A stretch of DNA of 64,000 bases from G963678255 sp963678255 (GTDB lineage: Bacteria > Cloacimonadota > Cloacimonadia > Cloacimonadales > WRIO01): NCBI GenBank assembly GCA_963678255.2, contig CAXXTW010000001.1:1178001-1242000 (forward strand), in the 5' to 3' direction. Below, piece by piece: positions 1-8,836 of this stretch (position 1 is the stretch's first letter; each line of letters opens with the position of its first letter). A program made the position numbers and the translations under genes. The notes beneath the pieces are model-generated. The model ran no database searches. It was not told the DNA's origin and saw nothing but the letters and a program-made list of their open reading frames with translations.

Positions 1-1
1 A

Positions 2-838
2 ATTGAAGAGGATGGTCATGCAAACCTGATAGATGCAATATCTCCTGCAGGATATATGAGTCCTGATCATACTCAGTTAGCTGATCTTGGTGAAAACGCA
101 ACAGCTCAAAATGTTATTTCTGGAGCGCAGGCTTTCACTTTTAATGAAGATAATTGGTTAATGCAAGGATGGATTCAACATGCTCAGCTAGCAGTTGATC
201 ATAATAAAAAGCTGGTTTTCTATGAAGGTGGTCAGCATTTCACCCCTGATCCATGGGGAACGGTTCAACCATATAATTCTGCACTCATGCAATCTCAGGT
301 TGCTCCTGAAATGTATGATCTCTATAATCAATTATTAACTGTTCTTTCTCAATTAACAGAAACAGAACAAACTTTTGTGCATTTTTCTTTTATTTCACCT
401 CTTTGGGAAGATGGGAATCAAGGTGCTTATGGTAACTTTGGCGCTCTTATCAGTCAGTTTTATGAATTCCCTCCTTATACTGACGCTCCAAAGTACAGGG
501 CATTAGTAGATTATATTCACAATACAACTTTAAATACAGATCAAAATACAAATTCTCCATCTCTGATATCTTTTAAATCTGCTTATCCTAACCCTTTCAA
601 TAAAAGATGTAATTTTGATTTAGAAGTTAAAAGCTCAACACCCTGTAAAATACAAATATTTAATGCTAAAGGTCAGTTGATTTATACTCTTTTAAATCAA
701 GACATCTTAAAAGGTAATCATAAAATCAGCTGGAATGGTCATAATAACCAAGGAGAGAAAGTGGCTTCAGGTATTTACCTTTTGAAAATAGCATCAAAAC
801 AGAATTATATTACGAAGAAGATTCTATTAATAAAGTAA
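2..838 (+). CDS. C-terminal part of a secreted protein with sorting domain (cut by window edge)
   Basis: The frame is open to the first bases of the window, so the gene begins outside it; the ATG at 56 is internal. About 180 residues of an alpha/beta-looking domain contain a YEGGQH motif and many aromatic residues. This recalls clan-A glycoside-hydrolase-like secreted proteins, but I cannot assign an enzyme. The last ~80 residues form an Ig/FlgD-like C-terminal sorting domain (SAYPNPFNKR, KGQLIYTLL, SGIYLLKI, KKILLIK). In related bacteria such domains direct proteins to the type IX secretion route or cell surface. Coding is certain, the sorting domain likely, the catalytic role unknown. Confidence 0.8.
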   Translation: MEEDGHANLIDAISPAGYMSPDHTQLADLGENATAQNVISGAQAFTFNEDNWLMQGWIQHAQLAVDHNKKLVFYEGGQHFTPDPWGTVQPYNSALMQSQVAPEMYDLYNQLLTVLSQLTETEQTFVHFSFISPLWEDGNQGAYGNFGALISQFYEFPPYTDAPKYRALVDYIHNTTLNTDQNTNSPSLISFKSAYPNPFNKRCNFDLEVKSSTPCKIQIFNAKGQLIYTLLNQDILKGNHKISWNGHNNQGEKVASGIYLLKIASKQNYITKKILLIK

Positions 839-900
839 AAAAACAGAAACATATTATTTATCTAAAAAAGATTTGCCAAAAATTCTTAATTTATTAATAT

Positions 901-1086
901 ATCTCTAAAGCTAAGGTTTTAAGGTTGTATCAAAAACCAATCTAGCACCAAAGCAAGAAAGAATAGATTCGTGCTGACAGTTCTGGAAGTTTCCAGACAA
1001 GAAGGCGAAGCAGAATTATTATATAATTATCTTTGAAAAAAGATTGATAGCTTAAAAACTGCTCCCTTCTCGGAGCAGTTTTTTTA
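901..1086 (+). promoter_or_regulatory. Structured 5' leader ending in a terminator before the hydrogenase-regulator/hydG pair
   Basis: Several helices can be drawn by eye. GGTTTT/AAAACC forms one stem near 914-937. AATCTA (939-944) pairs with TAGATT (964-969), while the adjacent GCAC (945-948) can pair with GTGC (971-974), giving a possible H-type pseudoknot with an A-rich loop. TCTGGA/TCCAGA (982-987/992-997) forms a hairpin. The terminator at 1058-1086 ends only 12 bases before the start codon. This arrangement fits a cis-regulatory attenuator or riboswitch. I do not recognise a known riboswitch class. An upstream small transcript with its own terminator is the alternative. Confidence 0.45.
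1058..1086 (+). terminator. Intrinsic terminator directly upstream of the hydrogenase regulator gene
   Basis: Perfect 8-bp stem ACTGCTCC/GGAGCAGT with a 6-base loop, followed by a run of eight T. It sits in the leader, so it probably acts as a conditional (attenuating) terminator. Confidence 0.8.
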
Positions 1087-1097
1087 TTGGAGTGAAA

Positions 1098-1394
1098 ATG
1101 GAAAGTAGAATAGCAGTTATTGGAATTATCGTAGAAAATAAAGATTCAGTTGATAAAATTAATTCCATTTTACATGAATATAGTGAATATATTGTTGGAA
1201 GGATGGGCATCCCTTATCATAAAAGACAAGTGTCTGTTATCAGTGTTATTGTTGATGCCTGTAACGATGTGATAAGTGCTATGTCAGGAAAATTAGGGAT
1301 GATTCCTCATGTCAGTACAAAGACAGTTTATTCAAAATTTGCAGTTAATGATGAAGTATTATTAAAAGATATAAAGGAAGTGAAAGATGTATGA
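1098..1394 (+). CDS. TM1266-family iron-only hydrogenase system regulator
   Basis: A 98-residue protein with an ACT/ferredoxin-like fold pattern similar to the NikR C-terminal domain (RIAVIGIIVENKDS, then ISVIVDACNDVISAMSGKLG). It matches the small TM1266-type proteins annotated as regulators of FeFe-hydrogenase systems and usually found beside hydE, hydF and hydG. It lacks a DNA-binding ribbon-helix-helix, so its mode of action is unclear. The ATG at 1098 is preferred over the in-frame GTG at 1092 because TTGGAG lies six to seven bases upstream. Its end overlaps hydG by 8 bases, which indicates translational coupling. Confidence 0.8.
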   Translation: MESRIAVIGIIVENKDSVDKINSILHEYSEYIVGRMGIPYHKRQVSVISVIVDACNDVISAMSGKLGMIPHVSTKTVYSKFAVNDEVLLKDIKEVKDV

Positions 1395-2805
1395 TCCAAA
1401 ATCAAAACATGCTATTGAGTTTATTGATCATCAAGAGATTTTAAACACCATCGAATTTGCTAATAAAAACAAAAGTAATCAAGAACTCATTAAACAAATT
1501 CTAACCAAAGCTAGAGAATTTAAAGGTATTTCTCATCAGGAAGCTCTTGTCCTATTAGAATGTAATATCTCTGAACTCAATCATGAAATGACATTGTTAG
1601 CCAAAGAAATCAAACAAAACTTCTATGGAAATAGGATTGTAATGTTTGCCCCTCTATATTTGTCAAATTACTGTGTTAATGGCTGTGTTTATTGTCCATA
1701 TCATGTTACCAATAAGCATATTTCACGGAAAAAACTAACTCAAGAAGAGATTGCTAATGAAGTTATTGCTTTACAGGATATGGGACATAAACGTTTAGCT
1801 TTAGAAGCTGGAGAAGATCCTATAAATAATCCTATTGATTATATATTGGAAAGCATAAAGACTATTTACAGTATTAAACATAAAAATGGTGCGATAAGAC
1901 GTGTTAATGTAAATATTGCCGCAACATCTGTAGAAGATTATAAAAAGCTTAAAGATGCAGGTATTGGAACATATATTTTGTTTCAAGAAACCTATAATCG
2001 TGAAAACTATGAACAATTACACCCTACTGGACCAAAACATAATTATGACTATCATACTGAAGCAATGGATAGAGCTATGGAAGCAGGAATTGATGATGTT
2101 GGGATTGGTGTTTTGTTTGGTCTAAACCTATACAGATATGACTTTGTAGGTCTTTTAATGCATGCTGAGCACTTGGAAGCAGCCTTTGGTGTTGGTCCTC
2201 ATACTATTAGTGTTCCTAGAATAAGACCTGCAGATGATATTAATCCCGAAGATTTTCCGAATGGGATCTCTGAAGAAATGTTCGAAAAAATTGTTACAGT
2301 TTTAAGAATTGCTGTGCCTTATACTGGTATGATCATTTCAACCAGAGAATCAGAAAGTTCAAGAGCTCGTGTTTTACAACTTGGCATTAGTCAGATCAGT
2401 GGTGCTTCTAGTACAAGTGTTGGAGGATATGATCATAGGGAAGATGAAAATGATGATTCTTCTCAGTTTGAAGTAAGTGATAAGAGAACCTTGGATGAAA
2501 TTGTCAATTGGTTATTGTCTAATAACTTTATCCCCAGTTTTTGTACTGCTTGTTATAGGGAAGGTAGAACCGGTGATCGTTTCATGAGTCTGGTTAAATC
2601 TGGACAGATAGCAAATTGTTGTCAGCCAAATGCTTTGATGACACTGAAAGAATATCTTGAGGATTATGCTTCTGAAGATACTAAATCTATTGGAGAAAAA
2701 GTTATACAAGAAGAATTAGCTCATATAAAAAGTGATAAAGTTAAAGATATTGCCACTCAAAGACTCTCTGATATTCAAGATGGGAAAAGAGATTTTAGAT
2801 TTTAA
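1387..2805 (+). CDS. hydG: FeFe-hydrogenase maturation radical SAM tyrosine lyase HydG
   Basis: HydG cleaves tyrosine to p-cresol, CO and cyanide for the diiron subcluster of FeFe-hydrogenase. The 472-residue length is typical. The radical-SAM CX3CX2C motif is visible at C96-C100-C103 (CVNGCVYC). The C-terminal auxiliary-cluster motif CX2CX22C is visible at C386, C389 and C412, where a CC pair supplies the last ligand. A ThiH-like barrel lies between. The gene overlaps the TM1266-type regulator and is followed by a strong terminator, so these two genes form the operon. hydE, hydF and a hydrogenase are not in the window. Confidence 0.96.
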   Translation: MYDPKSKHAIEFIDHQEILNTIEFANKNKSNQELIKQILTKAREFKGISHQEALVLLECNISELNHEMTLLAKEIKQNFYGNRIVMFAPLYLSNYCVNGCVYCPYHVTNKHISRKKLTQEEIANEVIALQDMGHKRLALEAGEDPINNPIDYILESIKTIYSIKHKNGAIRRVNVNIAATSVEDYKKLKDAGIGTYILFQETYNRENYEQLHPTGPKHNYDYHTEAMDRAMEAGIDDVGIGVLFGLNLYRYDFVGLLMHAEHLEAAFGVGPHTISVPRIRPADDINPEDFPNGISEEMFEKIVTVLRIAVPYTGMIISTRESESSRARVLQLGISQISGASSTSVGGYDHREDENDDSSQFEVSDKRTLDEIVNWLLSNNFIPSFCTACYREGRTGDRFMSLVKSGQIANCCQPNALMTLKEYLEDYASEDTKSIGEKVIQEELAHIKSDKVKDIATQRLSDIQDGKRDFRF

Positions 2806-2848
2806 AAGACAATATTCAAAAACCAATAATTTCTTAAGATAAATTCTT

Positions 2849-2886
2849 AATAATAAGAACCCTCCTTGGGTTCTTATTATTTTTTA
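2849..2886 (+). terminator. Intrinsic terminator after hydG
   Basis: A 14-bp perfect stem (AATAATAAGAACCC and its complement) with a TCCTT loop, followed by T residues. Confidence 0.93.
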
Positions 2887-3011
2887 TAACAAAGGAGTTT
2901 ACTTTCTAGCAGAATTGTTCTCATTTAGAATATGTTTAACATTTTTAACAATGCACGTTGATTGTGAAGATTAATAAATCGTCAATATCAGGACTTGAAT
3001 AAGATAATTGT

Positions 3012-3043
3012 GAAAAAGCAGAGTTATTACTCTGCTTTTTCTC
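3012..3043. terminator. Bidirectional terminator between convergent genes
   Basis: Stem GAAAAAGCAGAG/CTCTGCTTTTTC with a 6-base loop. Both arms are flanked by A/T runs, so it can stop transcripts from either side. It probably serves mainly the reverse-strand DOMON gene that ends at 3069. Confidence 0.75.
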
Positions 3044-3068
3044 TTTTGATTATTGAATATTTAAATTC

Positions 3069-4235
3069 TTATTTCAGCAGGATAAGTTTTTTCCCTGCAT
3101 GGTCATAAGAAGATTTAAAAATCAAATGATATATCCCAGCACCTACTTCTTGATTTTGATCATTTTTCCCATCCCAACTTAACTCATTATGCTTCCCTTT
3201 TGATTTGTAACCTTTAAAGAGAGTTCTTGTTAATTGCCCTCTGGCATTATATATTAAAAGTTGTACATAATCATCACTAGGTAGAGTAAATGAGATCGTA
3301 GTATTGGGATTAAAAGGATTTGGGTAGTTTTGTAATTTGAGGTTTGAGGGTTTTGTAGTATAGTCTGTGTCGCTCAATGCTTGAAGTATGATGGGATTTG
3401 ATACAATAAAATTATTGTCTAGTTCTATCCCTTTTATCCAATAATAATATGTTTGGTTTAATTGAGCTGTTTCATCTAGATATGAATAAGTTGATGGAGT
3501 TGTATTAAGTGCTGATACTAGTGATGGATTTAACAACTCTGCAGCTTCAAAGTTATCACTTGTATTTCTATAAATTGAAAAACCCACAAGATTCATTTCG
3601 TCAGTGGTTGTCCAGTTTATCAGGGCTTGGTGAGATGGGTTCCATAAGGCATTTGCTGAAAAAAGAACATATGCGATTGGGATCTCTTCAATCATGATCT
3701 GAGATCCTGTTGCAGAACTATGGCTTGAAGTAAAATTGTCTGCATCATTTCCACCTTTTGCTAAAATGATAGAAATGTTTTGTCCTGGTGTTAATACCTT
3801 ATCATACTGATCTCCACTATTTAAAGGCATTTTAAACATAATCGTTGTGATTCCGTTTTCTTCTAAGCCTTCTTTATCAAGTAAATCATCAGCCCCTCCC
3901 AATGAGATGTCACTTTCATGAGATGACTGAGAAACTCCAAAATCATCACGAATAAAAGCTGTATTATCCTGTACATATCCTATTATAATGTTTGCATTAG
4001 CCATGGCGTTTGTTGCCCCAAAACCAACGCCAACCCATCCTGTAGTCTGCGCAGATAATCTAACTTCTAGATATGAATTTGTTGTAGTTCTCCATTTTAG
4101 GGTAAATCCTTCCATGTTTAAGGTTTGATAGGTGTATGTTTCAAGATCACCCTTACTATTTGTTTTTGAGTTATTTATTGAATACAAATTAAACATTATA
4201 ATTATTGTGGTTATTATTATTAATATCTTTTTCAT
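3069..4235 (-). CDS. Secreted DOMON-domain protein with C-terminal sorting domain
   Basis: A 388-residue protein. A signal peptide (MKKILIIITTIIIMFNLYS) is followed at about 35-170 by a DOMON-type domain (GWVGVGFGATNAMANANIIIGYV, shown here only as an identifying core). DOMON domains bind heme or sugars in extracytoplasmic redox proteins. A fibronectin-like segment comes next, then a sorting domain from about residue 312 (NYPNPFNPNTTISF, RGQLTRTLF, KKLILLK). The start at 4235 has AGGAGG four bases upstream; the longer frame to 4286 has no such site. The ligand is unknown. It stands alone and faces away from the signalling operon. Confidence 0.85.
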   Translation of the reverse strand: MKKILIIITTIIIMFNLYSINNSKTNSKGDLETYTYQTLNMEGFTLKWRTTTNSYLEVRLSAQTTGWVGVGFGATNAMANANIIIGYVQDNTAFIRDDFGVSQSSHESDISLGGADDLLDKEGLEENGITTIMFKMPLNSGDQYDKVLTPGQNISIILAKGGNDADNFTSSHSSATGSQIMIEEIPIAYVLFSANALWNPSHQALINWTTTDEMNLVGFSIYRNTSDNFEAAELLNPSLVSALNTTPSTYSYLDETAQLNQTYYYWIKGIELDNNFIVSNPIILQALSDTDYTTKPSNLKLQNYPNPFNPNTTISFTLPSDDYVQLLIYNARGQLTRTLFKGYKSKGKHNELSWDGKNDQNQEVGAGIYHLIFKSSYDHAGKKLILLK

Positions 4236-4376
4236 AAATCCTCCTAATTTTAAAGTATAGTATAGTCTTAAATAATAAAAAAACAAATTATAAAATTGTC
4301 AGGAAAATGCATTGTCTTAATAATTTTTATATTATTAAGTAATTAAATAAAAGAGCTACAGATTTTCAAAAACTGA

Positions 4377-4404
4377 TTGACAAATATTTTTTTTTCGCTA
4401 TAAT
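4377..4404 (+). promoter_or_regulatory. Sigma70-type promoter for the signalling operon
   Basis: TTGACA at 4377-4382 and TATAAT at 4399-4404 with a 16-base spacer, both perfect consensus hexamers, 26 bases upstream of the response-regulator start. Confidence 0.8.
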
Positions 4405-4430
4405 ATAAAAAAGGGTTTATAGAGGAATTT

Positions 4431-5030
4431 ATGGAGTTAAAAGATCAGAGAAATTTAGATCAAAAATTTGAAAAGAAAACTATACTGTTGGTGGAAGATG
4501 ATGTTATTATTTCTATGATGGAAACTCGAACTCTTATTACCAATGGTTTTAACGTTATTACTGCAAAAACAGGAGAACTTGCCGTTGAAATTGCTGAAAA
4601 TAATTCTGATATTGATTTAATCTTAATGGATATAAATCTAGGACCCGGTATTGATGGCACTGAAGCTGCAGAAAAAATTTTACATTCACATGATATACCT
4701 CTTGTGTTCTTGTCATCACATACTGAACCTGAAGTTGTTGATAAAACCGAAGGAATTACTTCTTATGGTTATATTGTCAAGAGTGCTAGTGAAACAGTGC
4801 TGATTGCTTCAATTAAAATGGCTTTTCGTTTATTTGACGCTAGATTAAAGGAAAAAGAAAAGATTTATGAGCTAGAGAGATTTCATCGAATTACTGTCAA
4901 TCGAGAACTTAGCATGATAGATCTAAAAAATGAAGTAAACAACTTATTGTCTGAATTACACCGACCACCAAAGTATAAAATTATTAATGTATCAATGCCT
5001 CTCACTGAAATGAGAAAGAATGATCAATGA
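4431..5030 (+). CDS. Response regulator with receiver domain and short C-terminal helix region
   Basis: A 199-residue protein. The receiver domain (about 15-135) has the acidic pair in LLVEDD, phospho-acceptor D67 in LILMDINLG, and K in GYIVKSAS. The tail (ERFHRITVNRELSMIDLKNEVNNLL..PPKY) resembles the linker often found before HWE/HisKA_2 or PAS kinases and has no DNA-binding domain. It probably works by protein contact within the system encoded downstream. It is the first gene after a consensus promoter and overlaps cheR by 11 bases. Confidence 0.9.
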   Translation: MELKDQRNLDQKFEKKTILLVEDDVIISMMETRTLITNGFNVITAKTGELAVEIAENNSDIDLILMDINLGPGIDGTEAAEKILHSHDIPLVFLSSHTEPEVVDKTEGITSYGYIVKSASETVLIASIKMAFRLFDARLKEKEKIYELERFHRITVNRELSMIDLKNEVNNLLSELHRPPKYKIINVSMPLTEMRKNDQ

Positions 5031-5856
5031 TTCGAAGATTTTATCTATACTAATTGATCAAGACTTTAAGGTTGATCTTTCCAATTTTGATGAGACTTTC
5101 TTAAGTACTTTAGTCAGAAATCGATTATCATTATTAGGTTTAAAATCGATCTATGATTACATTTTGCTTGTAAATTCAAATCAACATGAAAGAGATAACT
5201 TTATAAAGTCACTAAATATTACTTATACTGAGTTTTTTCGAAACTCTCTTACTTTCTCATATTTGAAGCAATTTATCATGCCGTTGATTATAGAAAGAAA
5301 AAAAGTATTAAGAGAAAATGAAGTCAGAGTTTGGTCTGCTGCTTGTTCTTCAGGACAGGAACCTTATAGTGTATCAATGCTGTTTGAAGATATCAATCAA
5401 GATTTTAAAAAAGACGTTTCCTGTCGTATTTTTGCTACTGATATAAATGAACTGGAGTTAATCAAGGCCAGAAAAGGTACTTATTCCTTGCCTGCTTTGA
5501 GTAATGTCTCTTTAAAACAATTCGATAAATATTTCGTAAAGGATAGAGATTCTGCTATAATATCAGAAATAATCAGAAATAGTGTGGATTTTTCTTTTTT
5601 TGATTTATTAAGCGAATATAATTCCTGCCCTCCTGCTAGTATTTATGGAAATTTTGATATTGTGTTTTGTAGTAATTTGTTGTTTTATTACAAATCAGAT
5701 TATCGTCGTTTAATCTTAGACAAAGTTCAGCAGGGTTTGAATATAGATGGTTATTTGGTAACAGGTGAATCAGAAAGAGAAATTCTTTTAAAATATGGTT
5801 TTAAAGAAATTTATCCCTATTCCTCCATATTTCAATTTGCAAACAAAAGGAGATAA
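5020..5856 (+). CDS. CheR-family protein methyltransferase
   Basis: A 278-residue CheR-type SAM-dependent methyltransferase, a family that methylates glutamates in chemoreceptor-like proteins. Visible marks are the N-terminal helical domain ending in TEFFRN (about 70-75), SAM motif I VWSAACSSGQEPYS (about 104-117), ATDIN (139-143) and FCSNLLFYY in place of the usual CRNVLIYF. No methyl-accepting chemotaxis protein, CheA or CheW is nearby, so the substrate may be the adjacent membrane kinase, whose N-terminal half is MCP-like. That link is inference. The gene overlaps the preceding one by 11 bases and ends one base before the next. Confidence 0.9.
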   Translation: MINDSKILSILIDQDFKVDLSNFDETFLSTLVRNRLSLLGLKSIYDYILLVNSNQHERDNFIKSLNITYTEFFRNSLTFSYLKQFIMPLIIERKKVLRENEVRVWSAACSSGQEPYSVSMLFEDINQDFKKDVSCRIFATDINELELIKARKGTYSLPALSNVSLKQFDKYFVKDRDSAIISEIIRNSVDFSFFDLLSEYNSCPPASIYGNFDIVFCSNLLFYYKSDYRRLILDKVQQGLNIDGYLVTGESEREILLKYGFKEIYPYSSIFQFANKRR

Positions 5857-5857
5857 T

Positions 5858-8836
5858 ATGCACAAACTTATTGATATAAAAATTGGAACTCAATTAATCT
5901 TGGGCTTTAGTATTATCATGATTTTTATTGCAATTATTGGTTATGTTTCATGGTTGCATACAAATCAAATTGCTGATAAAACCACTGATCTTTATAATCA
6001 TCCCTTAATGGTTCGTAGAGCTTTAGGTGAATTTAAATCCGATATTTTGTATATAGATAGAGAAATTCAAAAAATGCATTTATATAAAGATGATAGCGAT
6101 ATTGTAAAGTCTGTTCAAACTATCGAAGTTTACAAAATTAATGGATTTAACCAACTTAAAGTCTTGCAAGATAGATATCTTGGACCTAATAAAGATGTGG
6201 ACATGACAAATAAGAGTTATATAAAATGGGTAAAAGTGCAAGATGAAACAATTAGATTGTTTTTAGAAAAAAATAGTAATAAGCAAGAGATTCATCAAAA
6301 ACTTAGTGTTGAAAGTGATCAATTACTTGATATACTGATAGAGCATATCCAGCAAATTGATGTTTTTGCCAAGAATAAGGGTGATTCTTTTTATTTTTCT
6401 GTTATAAATCTAAATGACATGTTAAACAGACAATTATATATTTATATTTTTATAGTACTTATCGTTATGTTTCTAATTGTTAATATTATTAATAAAAATA
6501 TACGTAAACCATTACTCGAATTAACTCAGGTCTCTCAACAGTTTCGCCAAGGAAATTTAAATGTCCGAAGTAAATATACTTTAAAAAATGAGTTTGGTAT
6601 CTTATCCTTATCTTTTAATGAATTTATTGAGACTTTACAAAAGGATTTACTGATTAACAGTAAAGTCTCAAAAATTACTGAAGTTATGTTAAGTGAAGAT
6701 GAAGCTCATGCATTTTGTCATAATCTTTTAACTAATTTGATCGTTCAAACTGAATCTCAAATGGTATCTATTTTCCTCTTAAATTCTGAAAAGAAGATAT
6801 TTGAGAAATTCGAAAGTATCGGAATGAATAACGAAAGTAATAAATCATTTTCCGCAACAGATTTTGAAGGTGAATTCGGAGCTGTTTTAGCCTCTCGAGA
6901 GATACAATATATTCAGACCATTCCTGAAGATTCTCAATTTTCGTTTCATACTGTTAGTGGGATTTTTAGACCAAAAGAAATTATTACTATCCCAATTATT
7001 CTCAGTAATGAAGTCTTTGCCATCATCTCTTTGGCCTCAATTAGTGTTTTTAAAGAAATCAACATTAGATTTATTAAAGCTATTGAAAGTACATTAAATG
7101 CTCGTATTGGTGGTGTCTTTGCCTATAGAAAAACTCTTATTTTATCTAAGCAACTTGAACATCAGAATCTTGAATTGGAATCACAAAAGAATCAACTATC
7201 TCTTCAATCGAATGAGCTTATGGAACAAAACATTGAGTTAGAACTGCAAAAAAAGCAATTAGATGAAGCAAATCGATTAAAAACAGTCTTTTTGTCAAAT
7301 ATGAGTCATGAATTGAGGACACCTTTAAACTCTGTGATTGCTTTGTCTGGCGTTCTTAGCCGTAGGATAGTTGGTAAAATTCCTGATGAAGAATATAATT
7401 ATTTGGAAGTAATAGAACGAAACGGAAAACAATTGCTTTCTTTAATTAATGATATTTTAGATCTATCTAGAATAGAATCTGGTCGAGATGATATTGAAAT
7501 TAGCTCTTTTAACCTGAATGATATCATTGAGGAAATTATTGAAATGTTGGAAACACTTGCTAATGAAAAGGGTGTTAGATTAATCTATGAGATTGATTCA
7601 AACTTGCCAAATATTATTAGTGATTATGAAAAAACAAAACATATTCTTCAAAACATTATTGCAAATTCTGTAAAATTTACTGAAGAAGGTAAAATTGAAA
7701 TAATTACTAAAGTGAAGAATGATAATATTATGATAGAAATATTTGATACCGGTATCGGAATAGATAACAAATATCTAACAGATATTTTTAGTGAATTTCG
7801 ACAAGCAGATAGTAGTAATACTAAAAAATACGGTGGTTCTGGTTTAGGTTTAGCAATAGCTAAAAAATATGCTGATTTATTAAATGCTGAGATTAAAGTT
7901 GAGAGTGAAATTGGGAAAGGTTCTGTATTCTCCATTATGATACCAATAAATTATGCAAATAAAGAATACTGTGATGAAGAACTCCCTGAATATTATCATT
8001 CCAACAAAAAAATCATCCATAAAAGTGTTAAAGAAAATGAAATTAAAACTCTATTACTAGTTGAAGATTCTGAATCTATCATTATTCAAATGAAAGATAT
8101 TCTCTCTGCAGAAGGCTACCAAATTCAAATCGCACATAATGGTAATGAGGCTTTAGATCTGATTTCAAAGAGGATACCTGATGGGATGATACTTGATCTG
8201 ATGATGCCTAATATTGATGGATTTGAAGTTCTAAAACGAATAAGAGATGAAGAGATAACCTCTAAGTTGCCGGTTATCATTTTAACTGCAAAATTTGTTA
8301 ATAAAGAAGAATTAACTTTTTTAAAACATAATCATATTAATCAACTCATCCGAAAGGGAGATATCAATAAAAAACAATTATTAAATGTCGTATCAGAAAT
8401 GCTGTTCTCAGATGATATTAAGAATGATAATAATATAAATAATAATATCAAACAATCTGACCAAAATATACCAAAGCTTTTTATATTAGATGAAGATCAA
8501 GATAGTCTGCTTACAATGAAGGCTTTATTATCTCAAAAATATTTGATCTTTGCTTCTGAAAATTGTGAAGATATTATTGAAATTGTTAGAAAGCAAAATC
8601 CTCAGATTATTATTATGAATATTGGATTAAATCGAAACCATTGTATTAATTGTTTGCAACAATTGAAAACCAATTATCAATTACAAAAAATTCCTGTTAT
8701 TGCCATATCTGCTAGTGCAATGAAAGGAGATAAAGAAAAATTTATTACTGAAGGATTTGATGATTTTATCTCAAAACCAATTGATTTTAAGATTTTGTTG
8801 CCAACTATTGAGAGGTTAATATATGGAGATAAATGA
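5858..8836 (+). CDS. Membrane hybrid histidine kinase with two receiver domains, the second degenerate
   Basis: A 992-residue protein in this order: TM1 (about 13-33), a four-helix MCP-like sensor, TM2 (about 191-213), HAMP, GAF (about 280-430), a long coiled coil rich in Q/L/E, HisKA with H484 in MSHELRTP, and HATPase_c (NIIANSVKFT, DTGIGID, GGSGLGLAIAK). Receiver 1 has D780 in GMILDLMMP. In receiver 2 the acceptor position is N921 (IIIMNIGLN), so it should not be phosphorylated there. The ATG at 5858 is chosen because AAAGGAG lies just upstream; the longer frame starts inside cheR. It overlaps the next kinase by 14 bases. Confidence 0.93.
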   Translation: MHKLIDIKIGTQLILGFSIIMIFIAIIGYVSWLHTNQIADKTTDLYNHPLMVRRALGEFKSDILYIDREIQKMHLYKDDSDIVKSVQTIEVYKINGFNQLKVLQDRYLGPNKDVDMTNKSYIKWVKVQDETIRLFLEKNSNKQEIHQKLSVESDQLLDILIEHIQQIDVFAKNKGDSFYFSVINLNDMLNRQLYIYIFIVLIVMFLIVNIINKNIRKPLLELTQVSQQFRQGNLNVRSKYTLKNEFGILSLSFNEFIETLQKDLLINSKVSKITEVMLSEDEAHAFCHNLLTNLIVQTESQMVSIFLLNSEKKIFEKFESIGMNNESNKSFSATDFEGEFGAVLASREIQYIQTIPEDSQFSFHTVSGIFRPKEIITIPIILSNEVFAIISLASISVFKEINIRFIKAIESTLNARIGGVFAYRKTLILSKQLEHQNLELESQKNQLSLQSNELMEQNIELELQKKQLDEANRLKTVFLSNMSHELRTPLNSVIALSGVLSRRIVGKIPDEEYNYLEVIERNGKQLLSLINDILDLSRIESGRDDIEISSFNLNDIIEEIIEMLETLANEKGVRLIYEIDSNLPNIISDYEKTKHILQNIIANSVKFTEEGKIEIITKVKNDNIMIEIFDTGIGIDNKYLTDIFSEFRQADSSNTKKYGGSGLGLAIAKKYADLLNAEIKVESEIGKGSVFSIMIPINYANKEYCDEELPEYYHSNKKIIHKSVKENEIKTLLLVEDSESIIIQMKDILSAEGYQIQIAHNGNEALDLISKRIPDGMILDLMMPNIDGFEVLKRIRDEEITSKLPVIILTAKFVNKEELTFLKHNHINQLIRKGDINKKQLLNVVSEMLFSDDIKNDNNINNNIKQSDQNIPKLFILDEDQDSLLTMKALLSQKYLIFASENCEDIIEIVRKQNPQIIIMNIGLNRNHCINCLQQLKTNYQLQKIPVIAISASAMKGDKEKFITEGFDDFISKPIDFKILLPTIERLIYGDK

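Noticed and set aside
5795..5857. N-terminal extension of the hybrid kinase into cheR
   Set aside because: The extra residues overlap the end of cheR, and ATG 5858 has a clear AAAGGAG site.
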